A stretch of 64,000 nt of DNA. It comes from Salinicoccus sesuvii (GTDB lineage: Bacteria > Bacillota > Bacilli > Staphylococcales > Salinicoccaceae). The notes under the pieces were generated by a model that searched no databases, was not told where the DNA came from, and saw nothing but the letters and a program-made list of their open reading frames with translations. The stretch spans positions 1 through 64,000 of the forward strand of contig NZ_JBHRWV010000009.1 in the NCBI RefSeq assembly GCF_042648145.1. Direction: 5' to 3'. Positions within the stretch are counted from its first letter, which is position 1. Each line of letters opens with the position of its first letter. Shown here one piece after another: positions 1-8,040 of this stretch. The translations under genes and the position numbers were made by a program.

Positions 1-109
1 TTGCGGTTTTACTTGACGCCCAAGTTGAATGGTTACCCATTCGTTTATTGGAATTAAACGTTGACATATTGTCATTCAGTTTTCAATGTTCTGTTTTGAC
101 TGCTTATCT
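1..109 (-). other. rRNA operon 5' leader (16S gene lies off the left edge)
   Basis: Read on the minus strand, this stretch has the segment ATTGAAAACTGAATGACA followed by ATATGTCAACG and TTAATTCCAA. I recognise this as the conserved leader found just upstream of staphylococcal 16S rRNA genes, with the boxA-like part near 72-90. It sits directly downstream of two strong promoters that point the same way. The 16S gene itself is therefore expected beyond base 1. The identification is from memory of related leaders. No mature rRNA sequence is in the window. Confidence 0.8.
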
Positions 110-138
110 ATTGTAGCACTTCATCTTTTCGATTGCAA
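110..138 (-). promoter_or_regulatory. rRNA promoter P2
   Basis: On the minus strand a -35 TTGCAA (133-138) is separated by exactly 17 bases from a -10 TACAAT (110-115). Transcription would start near base 103 and run into the rRNA leader. Spacing and the tandem arrangement with P1 match rrn promoters of Bacillales. Confidence 0.78.
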
Positions 139-214
139 CACTTTTTTTCAATTTCTTTTTGGAAGCAATATGCTGTGTAGTGCTTTTTGCCGTCCTTGTT
201 TTGACGACTTTCAT

Positions 215-243
215 ATCATACCAAGCACACACATAAGTGTCAA
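215..243 (-). promoter_or_regulatory. rRNA promoter P1
   Basis: On the minus strand a perfect -35 TTGACA (238-243) is followed after 17 bases by TATGAT (215-220). It is about 105 bases upstream of P2 and points the same way, giving the tandem promoter pair typical of rRNA operons. Confidence 0.8.
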
Positions 244-285
244 CGATCTGAGTGATTTTAATATTGTAGTGTTACACAATGAGAA

Positions 286-310
286 AGGAGTAGTGGTCTC
301 CACTACTCCT
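286..310 (-). terminator. hairpin terminator after kbaA
   Basis: A perfect 11-bp stem (AGGAGTAGTGG at 286-296, its complement at 300-310) with a 3-base loop overlaps the last base of the kbaA stop codon. It is followed on the minus strand by TTTCTC. It separates the salA-kbaA transcript from the rRNA promoters. Confidence 0.65.
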
Positions 311-1083
311 CAATCCTTGTCACGACGCTTATTTTGACGTGTTTTATTTTTGTATTTCAAACTGTTCCTTTTGTCGATCTGAGCTTTTTCTTTCTGTTGC
401 TGTTGATGCTCTGCTTGTTGTCGTGTGATTTTTTTCTGCTCATTAAGCTCTGCTTTAGTCACTCTTCCCCGCTCTGCTTTTTCCTTTTCCGATGCCTCTA
501 TATATTTTGGTAGCATTATAAGCTGGAATGCATTACAAATGATCAATGTAAATATTGAACGGTATATCCATGAAGTGTCTTCTACGCTTAGAAATGGGAT
601 CAATCCAATAGAAGTCATGAATATCATGAAGAAGAGTGCCGGAATAAACAAATTGCTACCGGGTGATTCCTTCGCTTTCCACCTGGCTACGATGAAGCCT
701 AACACGATAACAATGATTGGAATCCAAATATAGTTCCAGACATGGCCCGCTTCCACACCCAACCTATAGAACCTAACATAGAATAGATCAAATATGGCGT
801 ACATCACAAGAAGCAGTTGAGCATACGGCCATAACTTTTTGAAGATGCCGGATCCAAGTGGGTGTACGAATAAATATATGAAGAAAGAGACTTGGCTAAT
901 CGTCGCAATTAAAAGCCCATAACCGAGAAACCATATTAGCCCAGCCAGAAACTCTCCGATATTTCCTTGAAAAAGGTAGCGTGTTACATTCTGATATTCG
1001 GTAAACAAGCTCACGATCGCCGTAATTACCATACCAAGAAGCAATGTCCTGAAATAGAATCTTACTAGGTATTTCGATGTCAT
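310..1083 (-). CDS. kbaA: KbaA-like membrane protein (KinB-signalling activation protein family)
   Basis: A 257-residue integral membrane protein with about six hydrophobic segments (roughly residues 10-30, 42-70, 85-103, 117-135, 146-166 and 172-190), then a very basic lysine/glutamine-rich cytoplasmic tail. Sequence style, length and position after a SalA/Mrp ATPase and beside an rRNA operon match Bacillus kbaA, whose product is needed for KinB activity in the sporulation phosphorelay. Staphylococcaceae do not sporulate, so the present role is unknown. The start has a GGAGG site 8 bases upstream. Only 18 bases separate it from salA, so the two are probably cotranscribed. Family assignment rests on synteny as much as on sequence. 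Confidence 0.7.
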   Translation of the reverse strand: MTSKYLVRFYFRTLLLGMVITAIVSLFTEYQNVTRYLFQGNIGEFLAGLIWFLGYGLLIATISQVSFFIYLFVHPLGSGIFKKLWPYAQLLLVMYAIFDLFYVRFYRLGVEAGHVWNYIWIPIIVIVLGFIVARWKAKESPGSNLFIPALFFMIFMTSIGLIPFLSVEDTSWIYRSIFTLIICNAFQLIMLPKYIEASEKEKAERGRVTKAELNEQKKITRQQAEHQQQQKEKAQIDKRNSLKYKNKTRQNKRRDKD

Positions 1084-1101
1084 ACTGTAGTTCCTCCGCG
1101 A

Positions 1102-2151
1102 TTATTCGCTTTCTTTAATTACGTTGTCCGCAATACTTCTATATATACTTCCAATTTTATGTGTTCCAGAATACACTGAAGGTGCAAAGTCTTGCTCATT
1201 CCATTCGGGCTGCCCTAAAGGAAGTTGTCCAAGTAGCGGTGCTTGAAGTTCACGCGCTAACTTCTCTCCGCCACCTTTACCAAAGACGTACTCCTTCTCG
1301 TTGGTAAGTTCACTTTCGAAGTAGCTCATATTTTCGATTACACCTATGATTTCATGGTCTGTATGCTGAGCCATAGCACCTGCGCGCGCTGCAACAAATG
1401 CTGCTGTCGGATGTGGCGTAGTTACGATAATCTCTTTACTGTGTGGTAGCAGCTGGTGAACATCAAGTGCGACGTCTCCTGTTCCAGGCGGTAGATCGAG
1501 TAGCAAGTAATCAAGCTCTCCCCATGCTACTTCATTGAAGAAGCTACTGATCATTTTACCAAGCATGGGTCCTCTCCATATGACGGGTGTATTCTCCTCC
1601 ACGAAGAAAGCCATGGAAATCACTTTGACCCCAAAGCGTTCGACAGGAATGATTGTTTTATCTTCTATCCCCGGCTTTTCAGTTATTCCCATCATATCGG
1701 GGACACTAAATCCGTAGATGTCTGCGTCTATCAAACCGACTCTCTTTCCCTTTTCTGCGAGTGCCACAGCAAGATTAACTGCGACAGTAGACTTACCGAC
1801 CCCACCTTTGCCGGAAGCAACAGCGATAAATTGCGTATTGTTTTCTTTAAACCTATTTTCCACTTCACTGCCCGCTGTACCCCGGTGTTTCTCAATCACA
1901 GATTCTTCAAGCTCATCAAATCGCAAGCCGACAGTCTCTGCACCCGCTTCTTTGAGAAGGTTGACCACCTTCATCTGAAGATCAAGCTGCTCCTGACCGC
2001 CAAGGCGACCGATTGCTACTTTGACACTGACATGCTTCTTTTCTTCCTTTATACTAATTTCCTTGATACCATCCGTCTCTTTAATTGGAACGTTGAGAAT
2101 GGGATCATTTATATTACCAACTATTTCTTCAACTTGTTCTTTAGTGACCAT
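1102..2151 (-). CDS. salA: Mrp/ApbC/SalA-family P-loop ATPase, iron-sulfur cluster carrier
   Basis: A 349-residue cytosolic protein. An N-terminal MIP18/DUF59-type domain (about residues 1-85) precedes a MinD/Mrp ATPase domain with a deviant Walker A GKGGVGKST at 114-122, a switch DADIYG and a DLPPGTGD Walker B region. Family members bind and transfer Fe-S clusters; the Bacillus orthologue SalA also acts as a regulator of exoprotein genes. It is first gene of the salA-kbaA unit. Bacillus has gerD between these two genes; here it is absent. AGAAGGAG lies at good spacing before the ATG. Confidence 0.93.
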   Translation of the reverse strand: MVTKEQVEEIVGNINDPILNVPIKETDGIKEISIKEEKKHVSVKVAIGRLGGQEQLDLQMKVVNLLKEAGAETVGLRFDELEESVIEKHRGTAGSEVENRFKENNTQFIAVASGKGGVGKSTVAVNLAVALAEKGKRVGLIDADIYGFSVPDMMGITEKPGIEDKTIIPVERFGVKVISMAFFVEENTPVIWRGPMLGKMISSFFNEVAWGELDYLLLDLPPGTGDVALDVHQLLPHSKEIIVTTPHPTAAFVAARAGAMAQHTDHEIIGVIENMSYFESELTNEKEYVFGKGGGEKLARELQAPLLGQLPLGQPEWNEQDFAPSVYSGTHKIGSIYRSIADNVIKESE

Positions 2152-2377
2152 TGGAAATTCTCCTTCTGTGAGCTAGATTCAATACCATCATGATAACATA
2201 TCGCGATATGCATAAAATACAAAAGTTCTTAATACTTTGTGATAAGTCAGCAGAAGACCTTCGTTTCTCTAGTTCCTTCTTCAGCACCTTCGTGTTTATT
2301 TTTTGCTTCTATGATTACATACCGTATTAATAGGCTATATATAGGGACAATCTAATAGAAAAGGACGTTGACCACTT

Positions 2378-3838
2378 ATGAATTTCTCACTTATGCAGTA
2401 TTTTGAATGGTACATACCAGACGATGGTAAGCATTGGGACCGTCTAAGGGACGATGCACACAAGATTAAAGATATGGGAATCGATGCTGTATGGCTTCCG
2501 CCACCAACCAAAGCTGATAATCCATCCAACCCGGGGTATTCGGTTTACGATGTCTACGATTTGGGAGAGTTCGACCAAAAAGGTGCCGTACGCACTAAAT
2601 ATGGGACGCGAGAACAACTTGAAAACGCGATAAAAGCATGTAAAGAAGCAGGACTAATGGTATACCTCGACCTCGTTATGAACCATAAAGCAGGCGGGGA
2701 TGAAACTGAAACTTTCAAAGTCATTGAAGTCGACCCAGATGACAGGAACAAAGAAATCTCCGAACCATTTGATATCGAGGGTTACACACGCTTCACCTTC
2801 CCTGGACGTAAAGGTAAGTATAGTACATTTGAATGGGACTTCACTCACTTCGTCGGTGTCGACTACGATGCTAAGGAAGACCGTACTGGGGTATTTAAGA
2901 TTGTCGGTGAGGATAAAGATTGGAGCGACAATGTTGATGAGGAACATGGCAACTTCGATTACCTGATGTTTGCAGATATATATTATGACCACCCTGCCGT
3001 TAAAGAAGAGATGATAGAGTGGGGGAAATGGCTTACAGATACATTGGACGTCGACGGTTTCCGACTAGATGCGGTAAAACATATAGACAGCCAATTCATC
3101 AGTGACTTTATTGATGCTGTGACAGAGCATGCAGACCGAGATATCTACTTCTTCGGCGAATTTTGGAACCCCGAAGTCGAAGCGAAAGAAGGGTTCCTAG
3201 AAGATGTAGAGTTTGACATCGACCTATTCGATGTTGGTCTTCACTACAATCTATTCGGTGCCTCGAACGAAAGAGAAGATTACGATCTAAGTAAGATTTT
3301 CCAGGGAACACTTGTCGAAGAATCTCCGTGGAATACGGTGACCTTCGTGGACAACCACGATACACAACCGGGGGAGTCACTTGAATCGTTTATTGAGGAT
3401 TGGTTCAAGCAATCCGCTTATGCACTCATTCTCCTGCGCCGTGATGGTTATCCGTGTGTATTTTATGGTGACTATTACGGAATAGATGGCGAAGGCGAAG
3501 AATCCAAAGTAGGTATGCCTGAAGTGATTGATCCGTTGCTCCACGCAAGACACCTGCGTGCTCTTGGAGAACAGGAAGATTATTTCGATCACGCTGATAC
3601 AATTGGCTGGGTTCGTTTCGGCGAAGAAGAGGTAGAAGGTTCTGGTTGTGCGGTTGTTGTATCGAATGGACTTGAAGACGGTGTTAAAAAAATGTACGTT
3701 GGAGAGGAACGGAGTGGAGAAGAATGGGTGGACTTCACAGGCAACCGCGAAGATAAGATCACTATAGATGATGAAGGATTCGGAGAATTCATATCTAACA
3801 GCCAAAGTGTGAGTGTTTACGCTCTGCCTGACGAGTAA
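2378..3838 (+). CDS. cytoplasmic alpha-amylase (GH13)
   Basis: A 486-residue GH13 alpha-amylase hydrolysing alpha-1,4 links in starch or maltodextrins. The TIM barrel starts at residue 1 (LMQYFEWY), with no signal peptide, so the enzyme stays inside the cell. Conserved regions are visible: DLVMNHKAGGD, GFRLDAVKH with nucleophile Asp231, FFGEFW with acid/base Glu261, and VDNHDTQ with Asp328. A C-terminal beta domain follows about residue 390. Length and layout fit the intracellular AmyS-like subfamily. It probably shortens imported or stored glucans, complementing malQ and glgP 22 kb away. A downstream symporter gene starts 29 bases after the stop. The AAAGGA site is about 12 bases from the ATG, a little far. 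Confidence 0.93.
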   Translation: MNFSLMQYFEWYIPDDGKHWDRLRDDAHKIKDMGIDAVWLPPPTKADNPSNPGYSVYDVYDLGEFDQKGAVRTKYGTREQLENAIKACKEAGLMVYLDLVMNHKAGGDETETFKVIEVDPDDRNKEISEPFDIEGYTRFTFPGRKGKYSTFEWDFTHFVGVDYDAKEDRTGVFKIVGEDKDWSDNVDEEHGNFDYLMFADIYYDHPAVKEEMIEWGKWLTDTLDVDGFRLDAVKHIDSQFISDFIDAVTEHADRDIYFFGEFWNPEVEAKEGFLEDVEFDIDLFDVGLHYNLFGASNEREDYDLSKIFQGTLVEESPWNTVTFVDNHDTQPGESLESFIEDWFKQSAYALILLRRDGYPCVFYGDYYGIDGEGEESKVGMPEVIDPLLHARHLRALGEQEDYFDHADTIGWVRFGEEEVEGSGCAVVVSNGLEDGVKKMYVGEERSGEEWVDFTGNREDKITIDDEGFGEFISNSQSVSVYALPDE

Positions 3839-3867
3839 ATTACAAATTTTTTTAAAGGAGAACGCAC

Positions 3868-5247
3868 ATGGAATTCATTACAGCAGTGTCGGATTTTCTA
3901 TGGGGATATCCAATCATCATCATGCTCCTTCTCACAAGCATTTACCTAACGATCAGGCTGAAGTTCTTTCAGTTTGCCTATCCTCTGCATATATTCAAGC
4001 AAACGATCGGCAGAGTAGGTAAAAAACCATTTGGCAAAGGAACCATTACTCCGTTCCAAACACTGACGACTGCACTATCCTCGACAATTGGCGCTGCTAA
4101 TATTGTCGGGGTGCCTGTAGCCATCATGCTTGGTGGCCCTGGGGCGGTCTTTTGGATGTGGGTCATTGCCCTATTCGGGATGGCACTAAAGTTTGGTGAA
4201 ACGGCGCTAGGCATGCATTATCGTGAAAAAAATGAAATTGGAGATTACGTGGGCGGTCCTACATACTATATGAGAAATGGAATTAAATGGCCGCTTATTG
4301 GAAAAATACTAGCTACTTGGTACGCTGCTTTCCTACTGATAGAATTGCTTCCAAGTATCATGGTTCAGAGTAACTCAGTGGCAAGTACAATAGAGGACAC
4401 ATTTGAGTTCAGTCCTCTAATTACAGGAATCATCATGGCAGTTGCGGTAGGTATCGTCGTATTTGGGGGCATCAAGCGTATTGGTAAGGTAACATCTTTC
4501 CTAGTACCAATCATGGCTGGATTCTACATTTTCGCAGGATTAATCATCATCTTCATGAACATTTCTTCAGTCCCTGCTGCTTTTGCACTTATTTTTACAG
4601 AAGCTTTCAATCCCACAGCAGCACTTGGTGGGGGTGCTGGCGCAGTACTTGCCGAAACTATCCGTTGGGGATTTGCACGTGGCGTATACAGTAACGAAGC
4701 AGGACTTGGAACTTCCCCAATTGCTCATGCCGCAGCTAAAACCGACCATCCGATAAGACAAGCACTCTGGTCTGTCGTTGCCATTGTAGTAGATACACTA
4801 ATCATATGTACTATTACAGCACTTGTAGTCATCATGACAGGCGTTTGGCAACACAATGATGCGCATGAAGACAGTGTCCGTGAATCACTGACAGCACGTG
4901 CCTTTGCAGAATCATTTGGACCGATAGGGAGTACAGCCATTTCACTGGCACTCGTCATTTTCGTCTTTTCTACAATCACTGTCGTTGTGTTCTACGGCGC
5001 CAGACAAGCAGAGTTCCTATTCGGTCTATGGGCAGGACATGTGATGAAAGGGTTATATGTCCTCTCTATTATTATCGGCGCAATTGGTGGTGCAACGATA
5101 CTATGGGCCTTCCTTGATCTGACATTATTCTTTGTCATACTCCCGAACATTATTGCAGTCATTCTTCTCTCACCGAAGATTATTGAGTTGAAAGAAGAAT
5201 ACTTCAATTCTAAAAAGTACTATAGAAGAGATTTAGAAAAAGAATAA
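3868..5247 (+). CDS. sodium:alanine/glycine symporter, AGCS family
   Basis: A 459-residue polytopic membrane protein of the AGCS family, which takes up alanine or glycine with sodium or protons. About ten hydrophobic segments are visible. The family signatures are present: a GAANIVGVPVAIMLGGPGA region, GGPTYYMRNGI, and the segment GVYSNEAGLGTSPIAHAAA near residues 270-290. AAAGGAG lies 8 bases before the ATG. It follows the amylase gene by 29 bases and may be cotranscribed, though the functions are unrelated. A strong hairpin follows. Exact substrate cannot be told from sequence. Confidence 0.92.
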   Translation: MEFITAVSDFLWGYPIIIMLLLTSIYLTIRLKFFQFAYPLHIFKQTIGRVGKKPFGKGTITPFQTLTTALSSTIGAANIVGVPVAIMLGGPGAVFWMWVIALFGMALKFGETALGMHYREKNEIGDYVGGPTYYMRNGIKWPLIGKILATWYAAFLLIELLPSIMVQSNSVASTIEDTFEFSPLITGIIMAVAVGIVVFGGIKRIGKVTSFLVPIMAGFYIFAGLIIIFMNISSVPAAFALIFTEAFNPTAALGGGAGAVLAETIRWGFARGVYSNEAGLGTSPIAHAAAKTDHPIRQALWSVVAIVVDTLIICTITALVVIMTGVWQHNDAHEDSVRESLTARAFAESFGPIGSTAISLALVIFVFSTITVVVFYGARQAEFLFGLWAGHVMKGLYVLSIIIGAIGGATILWAFLDLTLFFVILPNIIAVILLSPKIIELKEEYFNSKKYYRRDLEKE

Positions 5248-5257
5248 TTTTGCATAT

Positions 5258-5291
5258 AGAAGCCCCCCAGCAGAATTGCTGGGGGGCTTCT
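5258..5291. terminator. bidirectional hairpin between convergent genes
   Basis: A perfect 15-bp G/C-rich stem (AGAAGCCCCCCAGCA at 5258-5272) with a GAAT loop sits between the converging symporter and opine-dehydrogenase genes. No long T-run flanks it, but the stem is very stable. Confidence 0.8.
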
Positions 5292-5293
5292 AG

Positions 5294-6391
5294 TCAGTCA
5301 CGGGTGCTGTCATATTTCATCAGCTGATTCAGTTCTTTACTACTGACTCGCTCTATACCAAGCTTTTTTAAAGTGACTCCTTCTTTGAAATAATCACGTT
5401 CAAGGAGCACGCCGGTTAATGTGATCACAGAATCAATCACCGGTGTATGCACATCAACCATGTCACCGATGCTTGCCCATAATACTAAACCATTGGAAAC
5501 ATCTTCTGTTACATAACGATTTTCCAAATCAGTCGGTCCAAGTATATCTTTTAGGACTTTTGAGTTGTTGTATTGCTCCCTTAATGAGGCATTTTCTTCA
5601 AAATATCCACTTCTCACGCTGCGCTCCGATTTGGATAATACTTCAAAGCCAAGCGCTTTACAGATTGACTGGCGCTCTTCATCAATACGATGAATGACAT
5701 TCACCGTATGCTCAGTGATCCCTTCTTTATATAGATAGAACTGATTACCTGCATAATCGATTCTGCCTGCATTGAGAATGGACGGGCCTGGGTGACTTTC
5801 AGGGTTCCCGTTGTTTAAAGTCGTTTCGATGATATTCTCGGCCGGCTTTAGATAATCATACATTCGATTTAGAACTTCTAGCATCTCTTCTGTGTGACGT
5901 GCAGGGTAAGCTGCAAATAAATTATGCTTGTTGTAGCTGATCAGCTCTGCCTCGTTACGATCGACATGATATCTCGAAGCATAAGTGAGCGACATTGTCT
6001 CTCCTACTTTGACATCCACATCGGCCTTCATGTTATGCAGAACACGTTTGAAGCGGATACTGCACATCGCGCTCGCGCTGTTTATGAAAACGTACTGACC
6101 ATCCTCAAGGTGTGGCGCAATATTTTCAGCGACAGATTCCACCGCAGTGGATGGAATTGCCAGCATTAGTACATCTTGTCCTTTCACAGCTTCTGAGACG
6201 TCCCTTGTGAACCTATGAACCTTCACTGGCGAACCTTTAAAGTTGATTTCGCCTGTCTCCTCTATTTTACTCAGATCCTTCTCCGACTGTGGAGACTGGT
6301 AGAGCGTCACTTCATGACCTCGCTCTGTCATGTCAACAGCGGCAGTAATTCCACCGTGTCCAGCACCAAAGATACTGATTTTCAAATTCAT
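5294..6391 (-). CDS. NAD(P)-dependent octopine/nopaline dehydrogenase family protein
   Basis: A 365-residue two-domain dehydrogenase. The N-terminal Rossmann domain carries GAGHGG near residue 8. The C-terminal domain of the octopine/nopaline dehydrogenase type has the SHPGPSILNAGRID segment holding the expected catalytic His. Family enzymes reductively join an amino acid to a 2-oxo acid, or do the reverse. I chose the ATG at 6391, preceded by GGAGGAGGGATTCT; a longer reading from 6436 would run into the preceding gene and has no such site. It follows the amidohydrolase gene by 13 bases, so the two form an operon. Substrate is unknown. CntM-type staphylopine synthesis is unlikely because no cnt genes are nearby. 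Confidence 0.8.
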   Translation of the reverse strand: MNLKISIFGAGHGGITAAVDMTERGHEVTLYQSPQSEKDLSKIEETGEINFKGSPVKVHRFTRDVSEAVKGQDVLMLAIPSTAVESVAENIAPHLEDGQYVFINSASAMCSIRFKRVLHNMKADVDVKVGETMSLTYASRYHVDRNEAELISYNKHNLFAAYPARHTEEMLEVLNRMYDYLKPAENIIETTLNNGNPESHPGPSILNAGRIDYAGNQFYLYKEGITEHTVNVIHRIDEERQSICKALGFEVLSKSERSVRSGYFEENASLREQYNNSKVLKDILGPTDLENRYVTEDVSNGLVLWASIGDMVDVHTPVIDSVITLTGVLLERDYFKEGVTLKKLGIERVSSKELNQLMKYDSTRD

Positions 6392-6404
6392 AGAATCCCT
6401 CCTC

Positions 6405-7961
6405 CTAGTTGTGTGCATCATAGACGATTGTCCCATCGACCACCGTCTTTTCTATTTTCACTTCAAGCAGCTCATCCGCTTCAACTGTCATAACATCTCG
6501 ATTGAATATGGCGAAATCTGCGTAATACCCTGGTTCGATCAAGCCTGCACGATCTGATTTATAGACAATTTCAGCTGCATTATAAGTATACATTCTGAAG
6601 GCATCGTAACGGCTTACAATCTCCTCCTTATTATACACGCCCGCCTTTCCTCTACGTGTCACAAGTGTATGGATACCGAGTAGCGGATTGACTGCTTCGA
6701 TCGGTGCATCGGAAGAACCTCCGAGCACCAGTCCGTGTTCTTGCATCGTTTTAAAAGCGTAAAGATACTTCAGCCGCTCAGCACCAAGATACGTTTCTAC
6801 CCAAGGCATATCGGACGTAAGGAATGTCGGTTGGATGTCACAAATTATATTTAGCCTAGACATTCGTTTGATTAGCGACGCATCGAGCAAACTACAATGG
6901 ATTAAGCGGTCGTGCTTGCCTTCTGGGACAGGGTATCGCTCAATCGTATCCAGAACAAGTTCGCTCGCTTTATCACCGATAACATGCACAGCAATTGCAT
7001 CGCCATTCTTTCTAGCCTTCTTGACTAGAGATTCGAGTGCCTCTACTGAATGAATCTGAAGACCATGATCCGTAGTGCCCTCATACGGTGCGTTAACGAG
7101 CGCCGTCTTGCCACCGAATGCACCATCCATAAACAGCTTCATCGCATCTTTTTCAATCCAATCGGCAACGAAGTCTGGTGCATCTTCTATCATTTCATCG
7201 TAGACACGCTCATGTCTAAGTAGATTAACTCGGAATTTTTTGAGGTTCGGACCAAGAGTTCTTCTGTAGGCATCAAATGGTAATTGATAAGGACCATGAT
7301 ACGACATATCTTCAGTATGTGCATTTGTAATTCCATAAGTGTAAAGGTGATCCACTGCCGTCTCGATATCGCCACTCAGGGAATCCACATCATCCTCGAC
7401 GGTTGCATCGCGGATTGCTTCAAAGGCCTTGTCGTAGACCCATCCTGTTAGCTCTCCGTCTTCATCCCGTTCGTAATAGCCACCCTCGGGGTCAGAGACT
7501 GTCCGATCGATACCAAGCAGCTCCAACCCCTGCGTATTGACGACCCCGGCGTGTTGACATACACGGGTCAACAATGTTGGCTTATCTGTCAATTCATCCA
7601 GTTCTTTGTGAGAGGGACGATACTGATCCGGAAAATTATTCTCGTCGTAGCCGAGAATGAGGTTCCATCTCTCTTCAGATTCATATGTACTGATCAACCG
7701 CTTCACTTCGTCGAGTTTCGTCACCTCGTGTAGCGCAAGCGACTTCAGTTTTTTACCAAGCATGATCAAGTGCTGATGTGTATCCGCCAACCCTGGGAGC
7801 ATTGTCGCACCTTCTAGATTTATTACTTTATCAGCCAGTCCGAGTAGTCGTTCTGCTGATCCTGTTTCAAGTATTCGACCGTCTTCCTCCATCACCGCTT
7901 CTACAGTTTCAAAAGGTGCCTTCATTGTATAGATTGGACCATTGTAGTATACCGTCTTCAT
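6405..7961 (-). CDS. amidohydrolase family protein (YtcJ-like)
   Basis: A 518-residue metal-dependent amidohydrolase. It has the N-terminal beta-sandwich edge (YYNGPIYTM), the metal-binding HQH of LADTHQHL near residue 65, DGAFGG, HVIGDKA, and the late SSDAP aspartate. YtcJ-like members hydrolyse N-acyl or cyclic amide bonds, but substrates are mostly unknown. The start at 7961 is supported by GAGGAGGAAT 4-5 bases upstream. The gene is cotranscribed with the opine-dehydrogenase-like gene downstream. A hairpin and the proC gene lie just upstream, which hints at a shared amino-acid theme (inference). Confidence 0.87.
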   Translation of the reverse strand: MKTVYYNGPIYTMKAPFETVEAVMEEDGRILETGSAERLLGLADKVINLEGATMLPGLADTHQHLIMLGKKLKSLALHEVTKLDEVKRLISTYESEERWNLILGYDENNFPDQYRPSHKELDELTDKPTLLTRVCQHAGVVNTQGLELLGIDRTVSDPEGGYYERDEDGELTGWVYDKAFEAIRDATVEDDVDSLSGDIETAVDHLYTYGITNAHTEDMSYHGPYQLPFDAYRRTLGPNLKKFRVNLLRHERVYDEMIEDAPDFVADWIEKDAMKLFMDGAFGGKTALVNAPYEGTTDHGLQIHSVEALESLVKKARKNGDAIAVHVIGDKASELVLDTIERYPVPEGKHDRLIHCSLLDASLIKRMSRLNIICDIQPTFLTSDMPWVETYLGAERLKYLYAFKTMQEHGLVLGGSSDAPIEAVNPLLGIHTLVTRRGKAGVYNKEEIVSRYDAFRMYTYNAAEIVYKSDRAGLIEPGYYADFAIFNRDVMTVEADELLEVKIEKTVVDGTIVYDAHN

Positions 7962-7978
7962 TATATTCCTCCTCACAA

Positions 7979-8013
7979 AAAGTGCTTCATATACAGTTTA
8001 TATGAAGCACTTT
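7979..8013. terminator. long hairpin between proC and the amidohydrolase gene
   Basis: A perfect 15-bp stem (AAAGTGCTTCATATA and complement) with a 5-base loop and a minus-strand run TTTTTG terminates proC. It lies immediately upstream of the amidohydrolase ribosome binding site, so it could also act as a 5' UTR structure. A TATAAT on the minus strand at 8016-8021 would start transcription inside the hairpin. Confidence 0.75.
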
Positions 8014-8040
8014 CCATTATACAAATTCATGAACTGAATG

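Noticed and set aside
86..337. 83-codon plus-strand frame at the left edge
   Set aside because: It runs antisense through the rRNA promoters and leader and through a terminator hairpin, and has no ribosome binding site.
3377..3805. 142-codon frame antisense to the amylase gene
   Set aside because: It lies wholly inside a well-supported gene, and its sequence has no recognisable domain; it is a shadow of the amylase codon pattern.
5294..6391. Staphylopine dehydrogenase (cntM) identity for the opine-dehydrogenase-like gene
   Set aside because: No cntK, cntL or cnt transporter genes are nearby and the partner is an amidohydrolase; only the family level is supportable.
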